From: Nitrososphaerota archaeon
GTDB lineage: Archaea > Thermoproteota > Nitrososphaeria > Nitrososphaerales > Nitrososphaeraceae
Reading direction: 5' to 3'
DNA: 9,445 bases
NCBI GenBank assembly: GCA_005877345.1
Contig: VBPR01000187.1
Coordinates: 1-9,445, forward strand
The notes beneath the pieces were generated by a model. It was not told the origin of the DNA. It did no database searches and saw only the letters and a program-made list of their open reading frames with translations. The position numbers were made by a program, and so were the translations under genes. This document shows positions 1-5,100 of this stretch, in pieces; the first letter of the stretch is position 1; every line of letters begins with the position of its first letter.

Positions 1-1
1 A

Positions 2-208
2 ACAGAAAATAAAGTGAGCGTTGAGACTGATGTTCTTATTAAATATACATCAGTAGTAAAAGAGATTGTAGAGTATGCAGAGAACAATAAAGTAGATATG
101 ATTGTTATTGGGAGTAGAGGTATGACTGGATTAAAAAAACTATTGCTGGGGAGCGTTGCAAATGGAGTGATAACATATTCACATTGTCCCGTCTTAGTAG
201 TAAAATGA
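2..208 (+). CDS. Universal stress protein (UspA family), C-terminal part
   Basis: The reading frame is open from the window edge and ends at TGA 206-208, so this is the 3' end of a longer gene (Usp domains are about 140 residues; 68 are seen). A GTG at 14 is in frame, but the residues before it also fit the family, so I do not take it as the start. The visible part contains the Usp nucleotide-binding signature: VIGSRGMTG followed nine residues later by GSVANGV, i.e. the G-2x-G-9x-G(S/T) pattern that binds ATP phosphates and ribose in ATP-binding Usp proteins. It ends with the usual last strand, CPVLVVK. Role by family: cytoplasmic stress protein that binds ATP or senses adenylate state; the actual partner cannot be seen. 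A T-rich stretch follows the stop. Confidence 0.93.
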   Translation, partial: TENKVSVETDVLIKYTSVVKEIVEYAENNKVDMIVIGSRGMTGLKKLLLGSVANGVITYSHCPVLVVK

Positions 209-227
209 CCATAGTTCGGTTATATAC

Positions 228-250
228 CAATTTCTTATTTCATTTTATAT
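228..250 (+). terminator. T-rich tract after the Usp gene, possible archaeal terminator
   Basis: About 20 bases after the Usp stop the plus strand carries several T-runs (TTTCTTATTTCATTTTATAT). Archaeal RNA polymerase terminates at such U-rich tracts without needing a hairpin. A weak flanking pair GGTTA (218-222) and TAACC (253-257) could form a stem around it. This is an inference from composition and position. Confidence 0.35.
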
Positions 251-351
251 CGTAACCTTTCAGACTTAGCCTTAATGCATCCAATATATCATCCTAACTA
301 GTTTGTTCCTAATCGAGTGAATATATATTATTTTGATTGAGCAACATCTCT

Positions 352-813
352 TTATTGATAACTAGCAGATAGTTTGTAATGATCTATCAGTGATGCAGGA
401 ACACCTGCAGACCTCAATATTAAATCGAAAGGAGCCATTGCACCGGGACTTATGTCAGACGGATTAGTATATGTAGACTGAGTGCCCATAACAGCATTAT
501 TGATATCATAAAAAGTGCCCGTAATTTGAACAAATTCCGCGGCCCTTGGCGTATTATTTTCAACCTCTCCCACGACATGAAAGTATCCAACATTATCGAC
601 ATAGGAGTTATGACTCAGTATTGTGACTGAATGAGACTTATTTAGAAATGGTATTGAATTTCCAGTAGTTGAAGTATTCACGATGTTGCTAGAATTCAAA
701 AAAGAAGGTTTCTTTTCTTGTGACTGAGCCGTGACTTCCACCGAATTACCTGCTAGTGATATTCCAGCAATTAAATAGATAATCACCACAGCGTGAATTA
801 ACTTTACTTTCAC
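352..813 (-). CDS. Exported FxLYD-domain-like protein
   Basis: This is a 153-residue protein with an N-terminal signal peptide (about residues 1-30: a Lys/His n-region, hydrophobic VVIIYLIAGISLAG, then a polar TAQSQ stretch where cleavage is plausible). A Ser/Asn-rich linker (31-60) follows, then a single beta-sandwich-like domain (about 63-153). That domain has the pattern of the FxLYD family: a strand with GYFHVVGEVENNT, then VQITGTFYDINNAVMGT, then a PGAMAPFDL segment and a final Tyr-containing strand. FxLYD domains are extracytoplasmic, immunoglobulin-like modules of unknown ligand, common in archaeal secreted proteins. The start is GTG at 813; the overlapping ATG at 815 is out of frame and stops at once. 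A TATA-like element at 838-848 (minus) lies about 30 bases upstream, supporting a leaderless transcript. Domain assignment is from motif reading, not a search. Confidence 0.85.
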   Translation of the reverse strand: MKVKLIHAVVIIYLIAGISLAGNSVEVTAQSQEKKPSFLNSSNIVNTSTTGNSIPFLNKSHSVTILSHNSYVDNVGYFHVVGEVENNTPRAAEFVQITGTFYDINNAVMGTQSTYTNPSDISPGAMAPFDLILRSAGVPASLIDHYKLSASYQ

Positions 814-896
814 ATCCCCAGTAAGTAGGGAGGTAGGCTATATCTTTTTTACTTCGTTACTACAAATCGACTTTTAGCATGCTCATATTACATTTA

Positions 897-1466
897 CTAG
901 TGAGCAACTGTCATACTCGAATTACTACAGGCAGTCGCCCATTTCTGGTTAGAAAATTCGGAAATATCGCAATAATCTGTTAGAATTCTTGCCAGTCCTT
1001 CGTTCACAAGTTTTTCGTTTATGTTTACTCCATTACAATACACTATTCCTATTTCCCTTCCATACCTATCTCCCCTTCTTTGCCCATCATCCACGTCAAG
1101 TTCGCCATTTTTTCCCAAACACAGAGACTTGACAAATTCCTTTGCTTCTTTGAATCCAGGCTGTCCTCTCTCAGGAGTATCAACAAGAGATAATCGAACT
1201 CTAATTCCATTTATGTCCAAGGTATCGCCATCCACGACATATGTTACGTTTCCAACTAACTCTACACCATTGGTTGTACTCCGGTTAATTTTCTGTGAAA
1301 CAAGAGTTTGTTTAGAATCGGTATAATATCTATTATCGACTTGCGACGATTGTGCTATTTCACTGAAATCATTTCCGTATGTTATCTGGAGTGGTATAAT
1401 TAAGAATATGAATAGTAGGTAGGTTGATAGAACATAAAAGACTAAAAGTTTTCCTCTGTCGCCCAA
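897..1466 (-). CDS. Exported thermonuclease (staphylococcal nuclease homologue)
   Basis: This is a 189-residue protein: a hydrophobic export signal or anchor (about 7-30), a polar linker (31-68) and one SNase-like OB-fold domain (about 70-165). The catalytic set of staphylococcal nuclease is present. VVDGDT supplies the Ca-binding Asp (D81, equivalent to Asp21). VRLSLVDTPE supplies R91, D96 and E99 (Arg35, Asp40, Glu43). GDRYGRE supplies R137 (Arg87). By family it is a Ca2+-dependent phosphodiesterase cutting DNA and RNA outside the membrane, for nutrient scavenging or defence. Three Cys (116, 144, 166) and C180 could form disulfides. The start is TTG at 1466: TGA lies in frame upstream and no ATG/GTG intervenes. 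A TATA-like CTAAATTAA (minus, 1491-1499) sits about 29 bases upstream. A small membrane-protein gene lies 38 bases upstream on the same strand. Confidence 0.92.
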   Translation of the reverse strand: MGDRGKLLVFYVLSTYLLFIFLIIPLQITYGNDFSEIAQSSQVDNRYYTDSKQTLVSQKINRSTTNGVELVGNVTYVVDGDTLDINGIRVRLSLVDTPERGQPGFKEAKEFVKSLCLGKNGELDVDDGQRRGDRYGREIGIVYCNGVNINEKLVNEGLARILTDYCDISEFSNQKWATACSNSSMTVAH

Positions 1467-1490
1467 ATTAACAAGTAATAATCGGTATCA

Positions 1491-1499
1491 TTAATTTAG
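1491..1499 (-). promoter_or_regulatory. TATA-like element of the thermonuclease gene
   Basis: CTAAATTAA on the minus strand is centred about 29 bases before the TTG at 1466, the spacing expected for a leaderless archaeal transcript. It lies between the stop of the 41-residue gene and the nuclease, so the nuclease can be transcribed on its own. Confidence 0.4.
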
Positions 1500-1504
1500 T
1501 TTAC

Positions 1505-1630
1505 TCAAATTAAATTATTGACTCTCATATGGAGAGAACTAATCCACATTTCTAGAAGTGTGTATACTGTAGCAATAATCGCTACTGCTATCATGACTAG
1601 AAAAGCAACAGTGTATTTTTTATCATTCAT
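1505..1630 (-). CDS. Small single-span membrane protein, 41 residues
   Basis: No family is recognised. The frame runs from ATG 1630 to TGA 1505-1507; two TAA codons lie directly before the ATG, so the start is fixed. The protein has a charged N-terminus (MNDKKY), one clear membrane helix (about residues 7-27: Val/Ala/Ile-rich with LVMIAVAIIATVYTLL), then a short amphipathic tail (EMWISSLHMRVNNLI). A TATA-like CTTAATAC on the minus strand (1656-1663) is 30 bases upstream, the same leaderless spacing as neighbouring genes. It precedes the thermonuclease gene by 38 bases on the same strand, so co-transcription is possible. A plus-strand ORF covering 1518-1838 overlaps it, but I judge that one to be the shadow. 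Function unknown; it may be a small membrane regulator or complex subunit. Confidence 0.55.
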   Translation of the reverse strand: MNDKKYTVAFLVMIAVAIIATVYTLLEMWISSLHMRVNNLI

Positions 1631-1905
1631 TTATTATCGACATGTGCTAGAGAGCGTATTAAGTTTGCATATAACTGGATCAGTTATTATTCCTAAAAAG
1701 AGGACAATCCAGATTATAATGCTATATATGAACATTCAGTATGTTGAAAAATGCAAGTTGTTAATAAGCCTATGGAATCGATACGCATTCAAATGTGCAT
1801 GTCCCATTTTATTAGGCGTAGGTTCAACAAAAAATTAATGTTCAAATGTTCTGCATTACACAGAACGCATCATAAATAAATATCACAACTCATAAGTATA
1901 CCTAA
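1631..1905. other. Divergent intergenic region with two dyads
   Basis: No convincing gene is seen between the small membrane protein (-) and the CBS gene (+). The stretch holds the inverted repeat ATAACTG-GAT-CAGTTAT (1671-1687), a second one GTTCTG-N7-CAGAAC (1848-1866), and the TATA box of the CBS gene. Confidence 0.5.
1872..1882 (+). promoter_or_regulatory. TATA box of the first CBS gene
   Basis: ATAAATAAATA is centred 29 bases before the ATG at 1906, and no Shine-Dalgarno precedes that ATG. The inverted repeat 1848-1866 ends six bases before this box, where a repressor or activator could contact the pre-initiation complex. Confidence 0.55.
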
Positions 1906-2397
1906 ATGCACTCACAAAAGATTTTGGTATCAAATCTAATGAATCCAAAAGTCCAAACTGATTTTGAAGATCAAAATATTATGAGCGCATGCAATATAAT
2001 GTACGCGAACAATATTGGATGTGTAATAATTGTTACTCATGGCAGAAACCAAGCTCCTTTGGGTATAATTACCGAGCGCGATGTAGTACGAATTTTGGGT
2101 AAACTAGACCCAGATTTACTCCAGACGCCTCTTAGTACGCACATGAGTAGACCTCTGATTACTATAGAACAGTCCGCATCCATAAATGACGCAGCTAACA
2201 TCATGAACAACAAGAAAATTCGGAGGCTTGTAGTAGTAGACAGAAATAATAAAATGACTGGAATAATGACCCAGAGAGATATATTCAAGGCCATAGGTAA
2301 AGATCCTAGTTTATTCTCAGAATTGTATGGCAATGCTTTTTCTTCAAAATTCAAGGAAATTTATGAAAGATACAATAAGTATTGTTTAGAGGACTAA
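1906..2397 (+). CDS. Stand-alone two-CBS-domain protein
   Basis: This is a 163-residue soluble protein made of a tandem CBS (Bateman) pair: CBS1 about residues 8-66 and CBS2 about 78-132. Each ends with the usual signature, GIITERDVVRI in the first and GIMTQRDIFKAI in the second; the Thr-x-Arg-Asp residues after the last strand are the ones that normally contact the ribose and phosphate of bound adenine nucleotides. A 30-residue charged, Tyr-rich tail (about 134-163) follows and has no recognised domain. Stand-alone CBS pairs typically sense AMP/ADP/ATP or SAM and regulate a partner enzyme or transporter; no partner is encoded next to it. It is a monocistronic, probably leaderless gene. A paralogue of the same architecture lies at 7160-7591. 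Confidence 0.93.
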   Translation: MHSQKILVSNLMNPKVQTDFEDQNIMSACNIMYANNIGCVIIVTHGRNQAPLGIITERDVVRILGKLDPDLLQTPLSTHMSRPLITIEQSASINDAANIMNNKKIRRLVVVDRNNKMTGIMTQRDIFKAIGKDPSLFSELYGNAFSSKFKEIYERYNKYCLED

Positions 2398-3036
2398 ATG
2401 CCAGATTTCAATAGGGATTGATTAGAGAACTTTAGTCGAGACATATGAATTGGATGGCGTGAGGTACTACTTAATACTCGATAATTTGTTCGTATATTGA
2501 AATCCATTTTTAGAACCTATAGTGTCGTGCGTACCCACGGCCAAGGTACTTTATTTCAAATACATTACCTATCTTAAGTATCATTTCCAGTAACACATAA
2601 AAAATCTATAGATATCAAAAGTCCGACTTATGTATTCATATTATGAACTAGAAACAATTCTCCCACCAGTACAATGAAGGAGTTAAGGTAGTAAAAATTA
2701 ACAATTGATTGGAGGAAGTTAATTTGATTGTATAATCAAGGAACAACCCCACCAATTGTTTTATGTTGTAGGCGTTATAATTTAGAGGTACTACAAACTA
2801 TAAAATGGCTTGGGAAAAATGTTATAAGAATTAATGAATTAGTAAAGTTGTTTTCTATCCAAACTCAATTTTTTTATGAAATTTCATTGACTTTTCCACT
2901 GTTCTATTGAGGCAATATCTTCAATAAATCGTATTCAGTGCTTTTAGGTTAGCCGAGAATATACCTACGTTTTTAAATATCGATTTCAATATGTGATTAT
3001 TGGTCAAAACTAATGAAGTATTATTAAAAATGGGAA
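2398..3036. other. Gene-poor stretch, no supported CDS
   Basis: There are 639 bases without a convincing protein gene. The only ORF of 60 codons (2728-2910, TTG start) has a GGAGG (2711-2715) at a long spacing and a composition I do not recognise. On the minus strand 2510-2596 encodes a 28-residue frame ending YLGRGYARHYRF, too short to support. The cluster of inverted repeats at 2695-2760 is the most structured part. A TATA-like TTTTAAATAT is seen at 2971-2980. Confidence 0.5.
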
Positions 3037-3213
3037 ATGAAGATTGAAATTCCCCAAGACATCATGTTGGACAAGAAAAGATTAAGATCAGTACAGCGAG
3101 GTATTATGAAAGCTATATCAAAAGGGCCATATGAAGAAGGTCTGGCCTTCAATATTGTAAAGGCGACTTTTGTTGATTTTTATAGCTCCTATAAATTGCC
3201 TGGAACCATATGA
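3037..3213 (+). CDS. Small hypothetical protein, 58 residues
   Basis: The frame is ATG 3037 to TGA 3211-3213, with an in-frame TAA upstream at 3025-3027. I do not recognise the family. The translation looks protein-like rather than random: it begins MKIEIPQDIMLDKKRLR, has a basic amphipathic middle, then SKGPYEEGLAFNIVKATF and an aromatic-rich end (VDFYSSYKLPGTI). No membrane segment is present. GGGA four bases before the ATG is a modest ribosome-binding site. The TATA-like TTTTAAATAT at 2971-2980 would give a leader of roughly 30 bases, unlike the leaderless genes around it. The AT-rich repeat AAATTTAAAAATTT follows the stop. It could be a complete small cytoplasmic protein or the surviving part of a longer gene; the open frame alone does not decide. 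Confidence 0.45.
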   Translation: MKIEIPQDIMLDKKRLRSVQRGIMKAISKGPYEEGLAFNIVKATFVDFYSSYKLPGTI

Positions 3214-3293
3214 AAATTTAAAAATTTAGACTAGTCCCTCTGAGCACACCCATTAACTACGATTAAAAATAAGTTATGATTCAACTTGCTTAA

Positions 3294-3425
3294 TATAAGA
3301 AAAACTTAAAGCTTAACAGTTCATTCCCATATCAGAAACCATATTTTAGAGCCGATAGCTTTGCTGGTACTGATGCGTTCTCTGCATCCCTTACTCGTCT
3401 TGGAATCCCAATTAAACTGAAATAG
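3294..3425 (+). pseudogene. Possible remnant of an IS4/IS1380-type transposase
   Basis: The plus-strand frame between TAA 3291-3293 and TAG 3423-3425 has no start codon but reads KPYFRADSF (from about 3336), then about twelve less similar residues and LGIPIKLK before the stop. IS4/IS1380-family DDE transposases typically carry a segment of the form YFRADSGF...LxxxGIxYxIKLK around the second catalytic Asp. The match keeps the RADS motif (GAT 3354-3356 would be the Asp), lacks the Gly after it, and ends abruptly. Codons here are less AT-rich than the flanks. No terminal repeats or other transposase pieces were recognised. The reverse strand is also open here (ending PAKLSALKYGF), so the coding strand is uncertain. 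Confidence 0.3.
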
Positions 3426-3487
3426 AATTCTATTGGATAAAATCAAGTACTAGTAACAAAAGAAAGCGGAGAAGCAAAATCAACGGA

Positions 3488-3501
3488 ACGCTATATAGCG
3501 T
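3488..3501. repeat. 14-bp perfect palindrome
   Basis: ACGCTATATAGCGT is perfectly self-complementary. It ends two bases beyond the stop codon of the membrane protein gene (minus, stop 3504-3506). It is too compact for a good RNA hairpin, so a dimeric protein-binding site is the more natural reading. Confidence 0.6.
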
Positions 3502-3503
3502 GC

Positions 3504-4094
3504 TTATGTTAGCGTAGAGGGCACAAAGGTTATCATAAATAGTAATATTACTCCTACTCCACCAATTATGAATGCTGGATATCCTAACAATTTATTCCGT
3601 GCAATTTCTGATACTCCACCCAACCCCACAGCTATGATTAGGAGTATAGTTATAAGTTCGTATATTCCTATCATCTTTGATATATTTGAAATATGATTTA
3701 CAGATTGGAGAAATCCGTTATATTCAGATTCTGCTTTGTGCTTTAGGTTTAACAATGAACCATTAACTCTTTCACTTCCTTCAAGATTGTCAAGATGAGA
3801 TTTATAGATAGCAAAGTTATTCTCTATTTTGGCGACATTCTTTTTAGTAAAATTACTATGAAGAGTGATATTCAGATCGTCAAGTTGGGCCTTTAGAATT
3901 CTTTCACCGATTTTTTCTTCGTTATAGTCATTTTCCCAATCTATTGATTTGATTAAATGGGTAAGAGAAGAAGTCTGCATATCATCCTTTGTTAAGCCAA
4001 GCTCGGTTGCTAGAGTGGTTGTATAGACTGCCAAAATTGATAGGCCTATAATAAAGAAAGTAACAATTAAAAAAAATCCTGAAACTGAATGCAT
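3504..4094 (-). CDS. Three-span membrane protein with extracytoplasmic helical domain
   Basis: This 196-residue protein is of unrecognised family. It has one N-terminal membrane helix (about 6-25), a soluble domain of about 115 residues (26-140) that is charged and probably all helical, and two closely spaced C-terminal membrane helices (about 143-161 and 171-191) with a short basic loop (ARNKLLGYP) between them. This one-helix, coiled-domain, two-helix layout recalls DUF4337-type proteins, but I claim only the architecture. The soluble part has several N-x-S/T sites (for example NIT, NFT, NGS, NIS), which is compatible with an outer location and archaeal N-glycosylation. The start is ATG 4094, with an AT-rich element ATTTAAAAAC (minus, 4121-4130) 31 bases upstream. 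It is a single-gene unit; the lysine-rich gene lies 203 bases upstream on the same strand. Confidence 0.8.
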   Translation of the reverse strand: MHSVSGFFLIVTFFIIGLSILAVYTTTLATELGLTKDDMQTSSLTHLIKSIDWENDYNEEKIGERILKAQLDDLNITLHSNFTKKNVAKIENNFAIYKSHLDNLEGSERVNGSLLNLKHKAESEYNGFLQSVNHISNISKMIGIYELITILLIIAVGLGGVSEIARNKLLGYPAFIIGGVGVILLFMITFVPSTLT

Positions 4095-4297
4095 TTTTCT
4101 CTACTACTTTGTCTCACATTGTTTTTAAATCCACTCTTTATCTCAATAAGGTAGAATTGGTATCATTAAAACAACAAATTATGAGATGATCTGGGACCAC
4201 ATCAAGATTACACTAGCCACTTGCAAAAACGATAATCAAGCATTTGCCACCGCTACAATTTTTTGTAAAGTAACTGATACAGGAGAGTTCTTAAAGC

Positions 4298-4444
4298 TCA
4301 CTTCTTCTTCTTTTTGTGCTGCTTGCGATCTACGACGGCAACATATGCTTTTGCCCTTTTTTTGGAGATTCCTTTCTTTTTGGCAACTGCAGCTGCTGTT
4401 CGGTCGAAGCTTTTGTATTTCTTCTTTCCCATCTTTATAGGCAT
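4298..4444 (-). CDS. 48-residue lysine-rich basic protein
   Basis: The frame is ATG 4444 to TGA 4298-4300, with an in-frame TAA six bases before the ATG; a second ATG at 4432 would give 44 residues. The product has 17 Lys and 3 Arg among 48 residues: a basic N-terminus (MPIKMGKKKYKSFDR), an Ala-rich helix (TAAAVAKKKG), a second helix (ISKKRAKAYVAVVDRKQ) and a run of five Lys at the end. The KKGISKKRAKAYVAVV segment resembles the short G-x-S-K-x-x-A-x-x-x-A helical motif of small bacterial and haloarchaeal DNA-associated proteins. A nucleic-acid-binding (chromatin or ribosome-associated) role is therefore likely but inferred. GGGAG (minus, about 4457-4463) precedes the start at a somewhat long distance, and no TATA box sits at leaderless spacing, so it probably has a leader. 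Overlapping plus-strand ORFs (4186-4589) are Cys/Phe/Leu-rich shadows of its Lys codons. Confidence 0.72.
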   Translation of the reverse strand: MPIKMGKKKYKSFDRTAAAVAKKKGISKKRAKAYVAVVDRKQHKKKKK

Positions 4445-4480
4445 GGTTTATTTCTTGCTCCCGCTCTTCTTAGGTTTTGT

Positions 4481-4504
4481 GGTATGGATTTGGTATGGAT
4501 TTGG
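4481..4504. repeat. 11-bp tandem direct repeat
   Basis: GGTATGGATTT occurs twice head to tail (4481-4491 and 4492-4502), followed by GG, the start of a third copy. It lies 37 bases upstream of the lysine-rich gene, within its presumed leader. Confidence 0.75.
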
Positions 4505-4700
4505 AGTTGCGTATACGCTCCTCGGAATACAAAAATCTAAGATATTTCTTTTCCAAATTACGCTTATTTTGTTCGTAACAAAAAGCTAAATATCCTTTCA
4601 CAGAACCCCTATACATACAAGTTCCGAATCCAACCGCATGGTAGTCAGACCTGTTGTGAATTATATGAGATTCAACGTTGAAATCTAATCTGATACTCTT

Positions 4701-4710
4701 TTAATATATA
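4701..4710 (+). promoter_or_regulatory. TATA box of the four-span membrane gene
   Basis: TTAATATATA lies about 24 bases before the ATG at 4729, and no Shine-Dalgarno intervenes, so a leaderless transcript is likely. The palindrome TTCAACGTTGAA ends 18 bases upstream. Confidence 0.6.
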
Positions 4711-4728
4711 GAGTTAAAATACTATCAA

Positions 4729-5100
4729 ATGGAATTGCATTATCGCGCTACCCTGATTACTTTAGTCTCTATTACTGTATTAGGGCTAATAGCAATCCCG
4801 TTTGGAAATCCCAAATTTATCGATAGGGCAATTATTTTGGAAATATCATTTGCTACACTATCCGTTTTGATATGGAAAGGATATAGTAAAGCACTTTATG
4901 CATGTATTCCATTGGCTCTCTTAGTTATCATTGGTAACAGCCTTGCTCCACCCCATGTTAAGTTGATGATGACCTTTTCTAAGCCACTAAATGCAATTAT
5001 TCTGATTGCGGGTGGATATGTATTGCAGATTGCTTTAATTTACACTAGCTTAAAGTCAATACTCGCTAAAAGATCAAGCAGATTAACTGCATCTGCATAA
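4729..5100 (+). CDS. Four-span membrane protein, function unknown
   Basis: The protein has 123 residues with four predicted membrane helices (about 8-25, 32-49, 54-74 and 86-107), a short N-terminus (MELHYR) and a basic cytoplasmic tail (KSILAKRSSRLTASA). By the positive-inside rule both ends face the cytoplasm. Loops are very short; one carries GNPKFIDR and another PPHVKL. No enzyme, transporter or cofactor motif is visible. I recognise it only as the type of small integral membrane protein common in Nitrososphaeria. The start is well supported by the TATA box 24 bases upstream. It is a single-gene unit, divergent from the lysine-rich gene; downstream is a 527-base region without genes. Confidence 0.8.
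   Translation: MELHYRATLITLVSITVLGLIAIPFGNPKFIDRAIILEISFATLSVLIWKGYSKALYACIPLALLVIIGNSLAPPHVKLMMTFSKPLNAIILIAGGYVLQIALIYTSLKSILAKRSSRLTASA

Larger units (their letters stand above)
4445..4728. other. Divergent intergenic region with palindromes
   Basis: The stretch between the lysine-rich gene (-) and the four-span membrane gene (+) holds the tandem repeat 4481-4504, the palindrome GCGTATACGC (4509-4518), a possible minus-strand TATA (AAAGGATATTTAG, about 4585-4597), the palindrome TTCAACGTTGAA (4671-4682) and the plus-strand TATA box. No protein gene is supported. Confidence 0.5.

Noticed and set aside
1021..1326. Plus-strand ORF of 101 codons
   Set aside because: It is the shadow of the thermonuclease gene, whose catalytic motifs are all on the minus strand.
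1518..1838. Plus-strand ORF of 106 codons (TTG start)
   Set aside because: It is antisense to the better supported 41-residue gene, has no promoter at proper spacing and no recognisable domain; its composition looks like chance AT-rich sequence.
2037..2354. Minus-strand ORF of 105 codons
   Set aside because: It is antisense to the first CBS protein, which has clear domain motifs.
2510..2596. Minus-strand 28-codon frame ending YLGRGYARHYRF
   Set aside because: It is too short, lacks a good start context, and may be a chance frame or a remnant.
2728..2910. Plus-strand ORF of 60 codons with TTG start and GGAGG upstream
   Set aside because: The spacing from GGAGG to TTG is about 12 bases, no promoter is evident, and the translation (Cys/Phe/Ile-rich) matches nothing I know. 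It could be real but I cannot support it.
4186..4589. Three overlapping plus-strand ORFs rich in Phe, Leu and Cys
   Set aside because: They are shadows of the lysine-rich minus-strand gene (AAG/AAA codons read as CTT/TTT) and its leader.
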